Source of the DNA: a virus
Reading direction: 5' to 3' (one strand)
DNA: 43,947 bases
Virus record (IMG/VR): IMGVR_UViG_3300027743_000015
Location: 1 to 43,947 of that record
The notes under the pieces are model-generated. The model was given only the letters and a program-made list of their open reading frames with translations. It was not told where the DNA came from and searched no databases. Positions 32,338-39,733 of the stretch are shown here, piece by piece. Position 1 is the first letter of the stretch, and each line of letters begins with the position of its first letter. The position numbers and the translations under genes were made by a program.

Positions 32338-32784
32338 TTACAGCTTCTTGATCTCAGCCTTTTCCTTGTTCTCATTCTCTTTGCCAAGATCCAAGTCAGT
32401 CACTGTTCCTGACTCGTCTCCCGCTGAACCTTCTTCAGTAGGGCTAACTACTTCAGGCGGTTCAGGTGAAGGGTTGTTATCCTCACCATTCACTTCGCCA
32501 CCGTCACGGCCATGCTGACCGGGGTTATTGGCACCTCCAGTAGAAGAGGTGTTGTCACCAAACACGTGACCCTGAGTTACGTCACTAAGATACTGATTAG
32601 CACCTTCGATCGACTCTTCAGAGCACATCGCGTTGACTTCTTCATCAGACCGATTTGCGCGTTCTTCTGCATCCATCGGATCAGAGCGTAGATCACGAGT
32701 TTCTTTCTTGTGATCGCTGTCGTCAACACGCTTGCTGTCCTTCGTTTTGGGACCAGCTACTTTCGTATCTTCTACTTTGGTCAT
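32338..32784 (-). CDS. Highly charged, probably disordered protein (148 aa)
   Basis: ATG at 32784 overlaps the DNA polymerase stop (ATGA), with AAAGGT upstream. The product is almost entirely Asp/Glu/Lys/Ser/Asn/Gly/Pro (KTKDSKRVDDSDHKKETRDL, NGEDNNPSPEPPEVV), with no hydrophobic core except a short helix around residues 60-80. It may be a DNA-mimic or a flexible partner of the replisome; function is unknown. Coupling to the polymerase suggests a replication link. Confidence 0.6.
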   Translation of the reverse strand: MTKVEDTKVAGPKTKDSKRVDDSDHKKETRDLRSDPMDAEERANRSDEEVNAMCSEESIEGANQYLSDVTQGHVFGDNTSSTGGANNPGQHGRDGGEVNGEDNNPSPEPPEVVSPTEEGSAGDESGTVTDLDLGKENENKEKAEIKKL

Positions 32785-35261
32785 GCTTCTACCTTTCTCA
32801 GTGTGCTCCACCGATGAACGCCCTTCTCATCGGGTACAGAACACTTCAAATCGCACGGAATTATCAACTCCCTTATTTGACCGTCCATGCCTTCGATCAA
32901 CAAGGGTTCGAGAGCGTGTTTCTTCATCACTCTGCGAACGCGTTCACCCAAACCCCGCTCATTAAGAGCAACAAGGGCATCGTGGATATTGAGTGCAATT
33001 CGTGCACCATGTGTAGGCCAATCAGGATCATTGTGACACTGGTAAATAACGCGAGCAACCTTGTCCCCGATAGTAGACTGAGGATAGAAGGCAATAACAG
33101 GCTCCAGAGCATCGTCACTGAACTTCTCCTGCAAGATCCATCTACGACCGTAGGCATTGTAGATACGACGCTTCTCCTGGACCTGCTTAATCTGCCATTC
33201 CCACCACAGTTGTATCTCTGGGTTGGTCTTATGATACTGGTGCCACAAGTATTCTGCAACCGAGTACGAGGTTTGCAGAGTAGTAGCTAAGCGATCCGGC
33301 ATCATTCTGTAATTCAACGCGTGTCGGCAACGCTTAGCGATGTAACGAATTGAGAATGGAGCAAATGGCCCTTCTTCTGCACGATCCGTGGTCGGTACAT
33401 CTTCGTACGGCACGTTGAACATGATTGAAGCTAGGGCTCTATGAGTATCAACGTTTGGATCACTAAATTGTTCCATCCATGACGGGATTACGGCACGATA
33501 ACCGACGACTCTTGCTTCTGCTTGGCTGAGGTCGAAATAGTTAAACTCGTATCCGTCGTCTGCAATAAACATGTTATGTGCGCGTTCCGGCTGGTTTTGA
33601 AGGTTAGTTCCAGTCCCCCAACCTGTACTTGCAGAGGAAAGCCTACCGGGGGCGCTACTAACACCAGTTTGTTTATATTCACATCTAATTCTGCAATCTT
33701 CATCGACCGACATCTCCGCATAGGTGCTAGAGAACTTCTGTTCTACTGCTAGATTATCAATATGAAGTAGTAGACTTCTACAGTCGTCAGGAGTACGAGG
33801 ATGATCGCGCATACGCCTGCGGTTGTCTTTATCAGTAGCAACTCCTCGCCCCACAAGACGTAATCTTTTGAAGAAGAGTTCCGCCATTTGTTTAGGGCTA
33901 TTAGGATTAGGCCGAAATTCAGGATCACCTGTACAATCAGCAACCATCCTAAAGTATTCATCCCGCATCCTTCCAATGGTCACTTTCATGTCAGCAGCGA
34001 TCTGATCCTTCAACTCTACGTCGATCTTCACACCGTGAACAGTCATGTCAACCAAGTGAGGTTGCAGGAACATTACATGGTTGAAGAAGAAGTCGCTAAG
34101 CTTCTGCTCCTCCAACTCACGCAACATATGTTGCTGACACGCAAGCATGATGCAGCAGTCCTTGACGTTGTATACCCACTCAGCGTCAATGTCACCGACT
34201 TCCTTCCAAATCTTCCCCTCGTCCTTGTAGAAGGGGTGGGTAGTGTATTGCGTGGTCAGGAAGCCCAACGAATGTGGCATACGTGGATACAAGGTATGGT
34301 GTGCTAACATCGTGTCGAACCAAATACTGGCGAACCTCAGTCGATCCAGGAAATATGTCCACGACGAGTCGTACATCCCATTTTGAGTGACCAATCGGAC
34401 CTTTGGATCTGCTACTAGCTTCTGAAGCCTCAACCATATCTGAGCCTCCTGTTCTACTGTCCATCGGTTAGCGTCTTTGGTACGAAAGTTAATACAACAG
34501 CCCTCATGCGGCGAGTTGGCAAGCCCGACACAGATGGTTTCTCCTGAAGAAGTTTCGATATCAATGCCAACTGGCTCCCCCTCACTCTGCATCCTGTCGA
34601 TCCAAGCAATCGCTTCTTCAAATGTCGGATTGATGTGGGCCTTGACCTCATGTTCCTTAAACTCCCCGGTGATAACCTGATTGAGCCTGTAGCAGTCGAA
34701 CTTGAACATCACTTCGGCTTTAGCCTCACGCAACACGTGTGCTGGATTGTACATCACTACGACTTTGGCGTCCCGGCTGCGTGTCTCTCCTTCTCCAAAA
34801 AGACTAGTGAGTTGCACGTCGAACACCGACCCTCGATAATTAGTGATACCTCTAAGTCCTGTAATTGCGGAGAGAGCATAGTTACCAAGGCAGACAACAT
34901 ACTTGAGATTTGGGAGTTGAGCGAGTTCCCACAGCAGGATCGAGGTGTAGTGTGAAACTTCCCCATCGCCAATCTTCTCCTTCATGTTCGCCATGTTGAC
35001 TGAGAGAAGTTGGCGCTTGATGACATTACTCACATACACCTTCTGGCGTGATAAGCCATACTTGCGTAAGCTGTCCCAGAGGTACTTACCACTGCTACCA
35101 CACAGCGGCATCTTCATTACGCGCTCTCGCTCACCAGGAGCCTCACCAATGATAGCTACCTCTGCACCGAACATTCCATCACAGCCGCAATCAACCTCCA
35201 ATCCCAGAGCTTTGGCTCGAACCATTATCTCTCTGTTCATTTCGGCTATTGTCTGCGCCAT
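32781..35261 (-). CDS. UDG family 4-like / DNA polymerase I fusion (826 aa)
   Basis: The N-terminal 200 residues resemble a family 4 uracil-DNA glycosylase: GEAPGERE (39-46), a GSSGKYLWDSLRKYGLSRQKVYVSNVIK segment, and NPAHVLR (172-178), where family members have HPaxlLR; the Cys set for the Fe-S cluster is not complete. A 3'-5' exonuclease follows with DIET (234-237), QNGMYDSS and YNVKD (364-368). The polymerase has motif A DLSQAEARV (577-585), motif B around RYIAKRCRHALNYR (YR for YG) and motif C IHDAL (HDA for HDE). It is the replicative polymerase with proofreading. ATG 35261 follows GGAGAAGATCA, better than the ATG at 35285. Confidence 0.88.
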   Translation of the reverse strand: MAQTIAEMNREIMVRAKALGLEVDCGCDGMFGAEVAIIGEAPGERERVMKMPLCGSSGKYLWDSLRKYGLSRQKVYVSNVIKRQLLSVNMANMKEKIGDGEVSHYTSILLWELAQLPNLKYVVCLGNYALSAITGLRGITNYRGSVFDVQLTSLFGEGETRSRDAKVVVMYNPAHVLREAKAEVMFKFDCYRLNQVITGEFKEHEVKAHINPTFEEAIAWIDRMQSEGEPVGIDIETSSGETICVGLANSPHEGCCINFRTKDANRWTVEQEAQIWLRLQKLVADPKVRLVTQNGMYDSSWTYFLDRLRFASIWFDTMLAHHTLYPRMPHSLGFLTTQYTTHPFYKDEGKIWKEVGDIDAEWVYNVKDCCIMLACQQHMLRELEEQKLSDFFFNHVMFLQPHLVDMTVHGVKIDVELKDQIAADMKVTIGRMRDEYFRMVADCTGDPEFRPNPNSPKQMAELFFKRLRLVGRGVATDKDNRRRMRDHPRTPDDCRSLLLHIDNLAVEQKFSSTYAEMSVDEDCRIRCEYKQTGVSSAPGRLSSASTGWGTGTNLQNQPERAHNMFIADDGYEFNYFDLSQAEARVVGYRAVIPSWMEQFSDPNVDTHRALASIMFNVPYEDVPTTDRAEEGPFAPFSIRYIAKRCRHALNYRMMPDRLATTLQTSYSVAEYLWHQYHKTNPEIQLWWEWQIKQVQEKRRIYNAYGRRWILQEKFSDDALEPVIAFYPQSTIGDKVARVIYQCHNDPDWPTHGARIALNIHDALVALNERGLGERVRRVMKKHALEPLLIEGMDGQIRELIIPCDLKCSVPDEKGVHRWSTLRKVEA

Positions 35262-35439
35262 TGATCTTCTCCAAGACTTCATCATACGAGCCTAGTACTT
35301 GATATTCCTTGCCATCATCCATAATGATGATCGTAGCAGGAGGAGAGTAGTTTATAGAAGAGCATATAGTGGACACACAGTCAGGATTGATAGCAACTTT
35401 GCTACCTTTATGGTGCCATAGACTGAATTGAGCAAGCAT
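35191..35439 (-). CDS. FlbD-like small protein (82 aa)
   Basis: ATG at 35439 overlaps the kinase stop (TGATG). The pattern KVAINPDCVSTI, then SPPATIIIMDDGKEYQVLGSYDEVLEKI resembles the FlbD family of about 60-aa single-domain beta proteins (start strand, 'N...I..I', 'T.I...dG....V..s..EV...I'). The phage role is unknown; the C-terminal tail is disordered and overlaps the polymerase start by about 70 nt. Inferred homology only. Confidence 0.55.
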   Translation of the reverse strand: MLAQFSLWHHKGSKVAINPDCVSTICSSINYSPPATIIIMDDGKEYQVLGSYDEVLEKINGADNSRNEQRDNGSSQSSGIGG

Positions 35440-36086
35440 CACGCGTTTTCCTTCTCTTCGATGTCTAACCAGACCTTCACAACACCCTGACAGAGTATTT
35501 TGAAGATCTCTTTGTCACTACGACCACCAATCCTGTTAGGGAGCTTCTTCACAGTGACTTTTGGGTACTTCTCAAGCACTTCTTCGCCAACGTAGTAGCG
35601 AATGTCGTTATGAGTGTCGAACGTAACACCTGTTGCGTGTATTTCTACGATCAATACGTTCTTTTCGCCTACGTGTTCGATGATAGGTACCAAATCAGCC
35701 AAACGACCGCCATCGCTACACACCACGACACCAGCAAAGGAATTACGCACGATCCTCTTCCGCATGATGTACCCGAGCGCTTCTGGACCATGTAATTTCT
35801 CCAGTGCATTGAACATTTCGATGTACGCTTGACGCGGAGACAAGCCTAAGAAGTCACCAGTCGGGTTATTCTTGTCCTTACGACCATCTTCATCGTAGAA
35901 CTCCCAACCGTGGAACGCACTGTAGAGCGCATGAGCACCCTTCTTGAGTGGTTCACTGAACTTCATGTGCGTTGGCTTCATCCACGGAGCGTTTATCTGA
36001 ATGTACGAGCGTACTACATCCGACGCAAAGTCTTTTCCACTGTTAGGAGGGCCATTGAATATGATAATCTTCTGATGAGCACTCAC
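35439..36086 (-). CDS. Putative deoxynucleoside monophosphate kinase (215 aa)
   Basis: The P-loop IIIFNGPPNSGKDFAS (about 7-22), the LIKF-like contact THMKFSEPLKKGAHALY, the SPRQAYIEMFNALEKLHGPEALGYIM lid region and VVVCSDGGRLADLVPII (Walker B-like) are as in phage dNMP kinases. It phosphorylates dNMPs to dNDPs for DNA synthesis. Start GTG 36086 follows a G-run two bases after the helicase stop. The gene is coupled to the FlbD-like gene and polymerase. Confidence 0.8.
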   Translation of the reverse strand: MSAHQKIIIFNGPPNSGKDFASDVVRSYIQINAPWMKPTHMKFSEPLKKGAHALYSAFHGWEFYDEDGRKDKNNPTGDFLGLSPRQAYIEMFNALEKLHGPEALGYIMRKRIVRNSFAGVVVCSDGGRLADLVPIIEHVGEKNVLIVEIHATGVTFDTHNDIRYYVGEEVLEKYPKVTVKKLPNRIGGRSDKEIFKILCQGVVKVWLDIEEKENA

Positions 36087-36088
36087 TG

Positions 36089-37396
36089 TTACCCCCTTTT
36101 GTTCAATGAGATCGACAAAGACCGCTGATCGGTGATCAGATGCACGTGTTCACGCCCACGACTGGTTGCAGTGTAGAAATTGCGTCTGTTCTGCATGTAT
36201 CCAGTGCTTTTGTTCAACACGTAACACACGTTGTCATATTCTGAGCCCTGGGACTTGTGCGTAGTGATTGCATAGCCCAAATCTACGTCTTTTCGAGGGT
36301 CAATCTCGACAATCTTACCGTAACGGTTCATTACCAGCATTACTGGAGGGATCACTTGCTCACGGTCGCCTAGATCGAGCACTAATTCACCATCATCGGT
36401 GATCTCAATGATCTTTCCACTCTCACCGTTGAACACTTCCAACTCGTACATATTCCGAGTGATAATTACCTTATCACCGACGTACATACGCATCAGTCCA
36501 CCCTTCTCGTCACCTTCCCCCTTCACCCACTTATGACGCGGGATCATACAAGCGGGATCAAGACGACTGTGGAAGAGAGATTGGATCATCTGGTTGAGTT
36601 TAACCGTACCGACCCACGTTGTATTCTGCGGAGTGAGGATTTGGTTTCGTGGATCTGTGAAGTCGATCCCAAGAGCCATTTGTACATGGATATAGTCTCT
36701 AAGAGCATCCACCGGGGTGTCGGTAAAGTGCATTGTCCACTGGTCATTCCGTGTGGGCATTCTTCCTTGTAACACTTGTTGCAAGTTGAGCAGAATACCA
36801 CTGTCCTTCCCTTGGCGATGTATCGTCTCAAGTCTGACTGAAGGAAACTTGTCGAGTAGTTGAATGAACGAGGACGGTAAGGCTTCAAGACGCTTATCCT
36901 CTTCAATAGGTGGAAGCTGGTTGTTGTCACCGAACACACGAATGCACGCCCCAGGACGGAGCGCATCAAAGAGCGATCGGTGCAACTCATTGTTGACCAT
37001 CGCGTACTCGTCTACGAACAAGACATCGAGATCCAAGGGATTTTGTCTCGTGCGACGAGGATAAGAGAACTGTGCAGGTTTGCCAGTCTTGGGATCAGGA
37101 TCACCGGGGTGAGTGTATTCCAAGAGGCGGTGATTAGTCATGGCTTCAATGCCAGTGACTTCGTAGATGCGCTTCGCTGCTTTACCAGTAGGCGCAGCAA
37201 GACCGACTTGATAGCCGGCCTCTTGTATCTCGGTGTATGCTTTCTTAAGGATTGTTGTTTTACCTGATCCAGCAGGCCCGGTAACGCCGGCAACACGTGT
37301 TGTGAAGTTGCAGCACAATGCTACAGCTTCATCCTGCTTTGGATCAAGCGTGAATGAGGACTCGTCCTCCATTACTGTTAAGCTGTTCGTGTCCAT
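36089..37396 (-). CDS. RecD-like SF1B DNA helicase (435 aa)
   Basis: Helicase motifs in order: Q-motif-like TLDPKQDEAVALC, motif I GPAGSGKTT (40-48), Ia AAPTGKAAKR, II LFVDEYAM (126-133), III VFGDNNQLPPIE, IV RLETIHRQ, and C-terminal V/VI elements DLGYAITTHKSQGSEYDNV and YTATSRGREHVHLIT. This is a 5'-3' translocating RecD2/Dda-class helicase. It may assist replication initiation or recombination. ATG 37396 after GAGGACACGT is chosen over an upstream TTG. An exact palindrome (37291-37302) sits within the N-terminal coding part. Confidence 0.9.
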   Translation of the reverse strand: MDTNSLTVMEDESSFTLDPKQDEAVALCCNFTTRVAGVTGPAGSGKTTILKKAYTEIQEAGYQVGLAAPTGKAAKRIYEVTGIEAMTNHRLLEYTHPGDPDPKTGKPAQFSYPRRTRQNPLDLDVLFVDEYAMVNNELHRSLFDALRPGACIRVFGDNNQLPPIEEDKRLEALPSSFIQLLDKFPSVRLETIHRQGKDSGILLNLQQVLQGRMPTRNDQWTMHFTDTPVDALRDYIHVQMALGIDFTDPRNQILTPQNTTWVGTVKLNQMIQSLFHSRLDPACMIPRHKWVKGEGDEKGGLMRMYVGDKVIITRNMYELEVFNGESGKIIEITDDGELVLDLGDREQVIPPVMLVMNRYGKIVEIDPRKDVDLGYAITTHKSQGSEYDNVCYVLNKSTGYMQNRRNFYTATSRGREHVHLITDQRSLSISLNKRG

Positions 37397-37583
37397 ACGT
37401 GTCCTCAAGACGAGCTAGAGTTGCACGGTCACGGTCGCGCAAACGACCGAGTGCAAGAGCGTCGTCAGTTGCACGAAGCGCCCATTCGACAATACCGCGT
37501 TCACCGTCACGCGCAGCACACTGTGCAACACGCTCGATACGAACTCGGAGAGCCTTATCAACGCGATCAAGCATCTGGAACAT
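37344..37583 (-). CDS. Hypothetical protein (79 aa)
   Basis: ATG 37583 (or GTG 37586) follows AAGGAGG, one of the best ribosome sites of the region. It overlaps both neighbours: 17 nt with the upstream gene and 53 nt with the helicase. The product is an Arg/Glu/Asp-rich helix (MFQMLDRVDKALRVRIERVAQ..., ALGRLRDRDRATLARLEDTY), likely a coiled-coil dimer. No family is recognised. Confidence 0.6.
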   Translation of the reverse strand: MFQMLDRVDKALRVRIERVAQCAARDGERGIVEWALRATDDALALGRLRDRDRATLARLEDTYGHEQLNSNGGRVLIHA

Positions 37584-37815
37584 CACGTAATACCTCCTTG
37601 GCACACCTTGTAACACACCAGCGAATGAACTCTGCATGAGAGATATTCAACTTGTCTGCTGCTTGCTGTGACAATTCCTTTTCTAAAGGGGTACACTTAG
37701 CCTTGAGTAGTGATCCGAACTTCCCTACCGCATGGATGCCCCTAGCGCGGGGTATGTAGCTTGGGACCGGGATAGTAAGGGTCAAGTCCTCTATTCCACT
37801 TACTACCATATCCAT
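37567..37815 (-). CDS. Small protein with ribbon-helix-helix-like C-terminus (82 aa)
   Basis: ATG 37815 follows GGAGAGTTACT, the same SD layout as the Sak4-like gene. The C-terminal half (LEKELSQQAADKLNISHAEFIRWCVTRCAKEVL) has the spacing of a ribbon-helix-helix DNA-binding unit (strand, helix, turn, helix); the N-terminus is beta-like (MDMVVSGIEDLTLTIPVPSY). It could be a regulator, and a dimeric RHH protein is a candidate reader of the genome-wide palindrome; both are inference. Confidence 0.55.
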   Translation of the reverse strand: MDMVVSGIEDLTLTIPVPSYIPRARGIHAVGKFGSLLKAKCTPLEKELSQQAADKLNISHAEFIRWCVTRCAKEVLRDVPDA

Positions 37816-37850
37816 AGTAACTCTCCAAGGCTTTTGTTGTTCCAACTGAC

Positions 37851-37883
37851 AAAAGGGGAGCCGGATTACTAGCCCGACCCCCC
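37851..37883 (-). terminator. Moderate intrinsic terminator after the 92-aa gene
   Basis: On the minus strand GGGGGGTCGG pairs with CCGGCTCCCC (10 pairs including two G-U), loop of 9 nt, followed by TTTT. It separates the SSB/92-aa genes from the helicase-side operon and would lower downstream transcription. Confidence 0.5.
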
Positions 37884-37902
37884 TAATGCTCACCAAAGCC
37901 AA

Positions 37903-38181
37903 TTAGGCGGGCTGTGCCGCACCTTCAGGCTTGGCGCGCGGCGTAGGAGCCGGAAGCTGCACCTTGACCACAGCGGCTCCGGTGAAGTCTCCACCACCCG
38001 TCAGCATTTCCACCAACTTGCCGCTGTCCCTCTCGATCTGGATCGAAAGCCTGGACTGTTCAAGCTGGACGCTGGAGCCATCCTCATCCTTGTAACGGAC
38101 CACCGCGAAAATCGGGCGCTGCGTACGAGGACCGGAAGCCCGGCGCTTCTTGGCGGGGGCTGGCGCTTCATTTGCTGGCAT
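37903..38181 (-). CDS. Hypothetical basic protein (92 aa)
   Basis: ATG at 38181 follows TGAAAGGACGAACA, the same 14-nt leader as the head gene at 17771. It has its own promoter (38222-38249) and a terminator behind it, so it can be expressed separately. The product starts MPANEAPAPAKKRRASGP, has a beta core (PIFAVVRYKDEDGSSVQLEQSRLSIQIERD) and ends with a disordered Pro/Ala-rich tail; the core may be a small single-domain nucleic-acid binder. No family is recognised. Confidence 0.65.
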   Translation of the reverse strand: MPANEAPAPAKKRRASGPRTQRPIFAVVRYKDEDGSSVQLEQSRLSIQIERDSGKLVEMLTGGGDFTGAAVVKVQLPAPTPRAKPEGAAQPA

Positions 38182-38213
38182 TGTTCGTCCTTTCATCTAG
38201 CCCTCCATTGGGG

Positions 38214-38249
38214 CAACACTTGTTGTAAAGTAATGGGCCACCTTGTCAA
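38214..38249 (-). promoter_or_regulatory. Minus-strand promoter overlapped by a palindrome
   Basis: TTGACA (38249-38244), 16-bp spacer, TACAAC (-10 at 38227-38222). The exact palindrome CAACACTTGTTG (38214-38225) covers most of the -10 and the predicted start. A protein bound to the palindrome would exclude RNA polymerase. It serves the 92-aa gene; the -10 is only 4/6. Confidence 0.5.
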
Positions 38250-38277
38250 GAGAAAAAGTGACCCACCACAGAAGTTG

Positions 38278-38811
38278 CTAGGCCGCAGTGACCTTGGCAA
38301 CATTGGCGCGCACTTCACCTTCATAGGTGTCATGCGAAATCGTAACAGTAGCAGTGCGACCGATCCAATCATTGAGATCAATCTTATTGCCAGCAGGAGC
38401 ACCGATTGCTTCGATGAACTTCCGCAGACGGTGACGACCACTCGGAGTGTTCTGCAAGCTCACGCGGTTGAACGTAAGCAGCATTCCATCAGGCTCACCC
38501 TCGGTGTAATCCGCAGGATAAGCGTCAGCACTGATGAAGAACTGAACGCTGGCATACGGATTGCCCGTCTGATTAGCGTGCTTCTGCACAGCACCGCGCA
38601 CTTCTGCGGGGTAGTCACCAACAGGAAGCGGAACTGGAGCTTCAGCTTCCGAAATGTCCTCGTCGAACTCAATGACCGACGGTAGTGCGGTATCACTCAT
38701 ATCTTTTTCCTTAGTCTTAGTTGCAACTGAGGCTTCCTTAGCTCCATCGCTCGCCTCACTACGTGGAGCACCCTTGCCCTTACTGCGGGACTTGGATTTT
38801 GTTTCTGCCAT
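38278..38811 (-). CDS. Single-stranded DNA-binding protein, DUF669-like (177 aa)
   Basis: An N-terminal 50 residues of Lys/Ser/Glu-rich linker precede an OB-like region: VPLPVGDYPAEVRGAVQKHANQTGNPYASVQFFIS, then GMLLTFNRVSLQNTPSGRHRLRKFIEAIGAP and DLNDWIGRTATVTISHDTYEGEVRANVAKV. This order (P.GdY.a.v, K.G.p...v.f, GR...V.i....YeG...n.V) is that of phage DUF669 proteins, which act as SSBs beside Sak4/RecA-type recombinases. GGGAAGG precedes ATG 38811, and the gene overlaps the Sak4-like gene by 32 nt. Confidence 0.8.
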   Translation of the reverse strand: MAETKSKSRSKGKGAPRSEASDGAKEASVATKTKEKDMSDTALPSVIEFDEDISEAEAPVPLPVGDYPAEVRGAVQKHANQTGNPYASVQFFISADAYPADYTEGEPDGMLLTFNRVSLQNTPSGRHRLRKFIEAIGAPAGNKIDLNDWIGRTATVTISHDTYEGEVRANVAKVTAA

Positions 38812-39604
38812 TACCTTCCCATTCCTTTATAAAAGCTGACAACGAATGTTGTCCATACACATCAGTGTACGGATCGTACTTCAACACAAACTCAATCTTC
38901 GCACGAGTGTCAAACATTCTCGACTTCATAGGTTTTCGCATTCTCGCAGGACGTAACGCAATCTTCCTATGCTTACCGTCGTCGGACATGAACCATACTT
39001 CGCTGAGCTGGAGCGAAACCTGACCGCCCAACTTACCCCCCAACAACATTGTAATATGTAGAATGTTTCCCTCTTTGTCTTTAACTCCTGCGTCGTCCTC
39101 ATGCGTAATGAAAATGACATTGACCTTCATTCTCTTCGTCAGTCTGAGAATACCACTCATCATACGCAAGGTGAGTGCATTACGCGCACCATACGCACCG
39201 GGAGAGGGACGCTCAATAGTTGCGCCACTTGTGACACTGATACCCTTCTCTACAGCAAGTGTAGTGAACGCAGTAACACTATCCACAATAACCGTTGTGA
39301 TCTCTAGCTCTTCAATGATCTTACTCAATCGGTATTTCTTCTCACCGATCGGTAGTAGAGGATCATCATCAACCTTGAATGTATCTACGATACCATACCG
39401 TTCACCACTGAGATCAATGAGAACAATATCGTCCCTAGCACCCAGAGACACAGGACCGTCAGGATCAAAATTGATAAAGAGTTTTCGGCCAGGCGCACTA
39501 GCAGCAAGAGTAGTCTTACCGCATCCCGCAAGGCCCCATAACAGAAGCGAGAAGCGTTGCTCAGTCTCTGCGAGTGACTTAACATCTATACCATCTATTT
39601 GCAT
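38780..39604 (-). CDS. Sak4-like RecA-family recombinase (274 aa)
   Basis: A P-loop protein of the AAA_24/Sak4 type: LLLWGLAGCGKTTLA (20-34), acidic FDPDG after strand 2, Walker B TTVIVDSVTA (103-112), a helical insertion, and the strand VNVIFITHED (161-170). Sak4 proteins anneal or pair single strands and often work with an SSB; the next gene is a DUF669-like SSB and the preceding one an exonuclease, giving a three-gene recombination set. ATG 39604 follows GGAGAGTACTC. Confidence 0.8.
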   Translation of the reverse strand: MQIDGIDVKSLAETEQRFSLLLWGLAGCGKTTLAASAPGRKLFINFDPDGPVSLGARDDIVLIDLSGERYGIVDTFKVDDDPLLPIGEKKYRLSKIIEELEITTVIVDSVTAFTTLAVEKGISVTSGATIERPSPGAYGARNALTLRMMSGILRLTKRMKVNVIFITHEDDAGVKDKEGNILHITMLLGGKLGGQVSLQLSEVWFMSDDGKHRKIALRPARMRKPMKSRMFDTRAKIEFVLKYDPYTDVYGQHSLSAFIKEWEGNGRNKIQVPQ

Positions 39605-39733
39605 GAGTACTCTCCACGCGGCAGCGCCGCACTAAGACGCATGGCGAATGCTCCGAACGCTCTGCGAACGCTCTGCGAAGTGGCTTTCACAACTTCTCAT
39701 CAACGGAGTGCCTAACGGCGTAGCTATTTGCAT
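39605..39733. other. Short intergenic spacer with 11-bp tandem repeat
   Basis: Two exact-but-one-base copies of GCTCTGCGAAC/G (39659-39669, 39670-39680) follow a shortened copy (39650-39658), and GCGGC-AGC-GCCGC (39618-39630) forms a small hairpin close to the Sak4-like gene's start. Only 15-22 codon frames exist; none has a convincing ribosome site. Confidence 0.5.

Noticed and set aside
39605-39733. 15- and 22-codon minus frames in the spacer beyond the Sak4-like gene start
   Set aside because: Too short, no convincing ribosome site, and partly made of the 11-bp tandem repeat.
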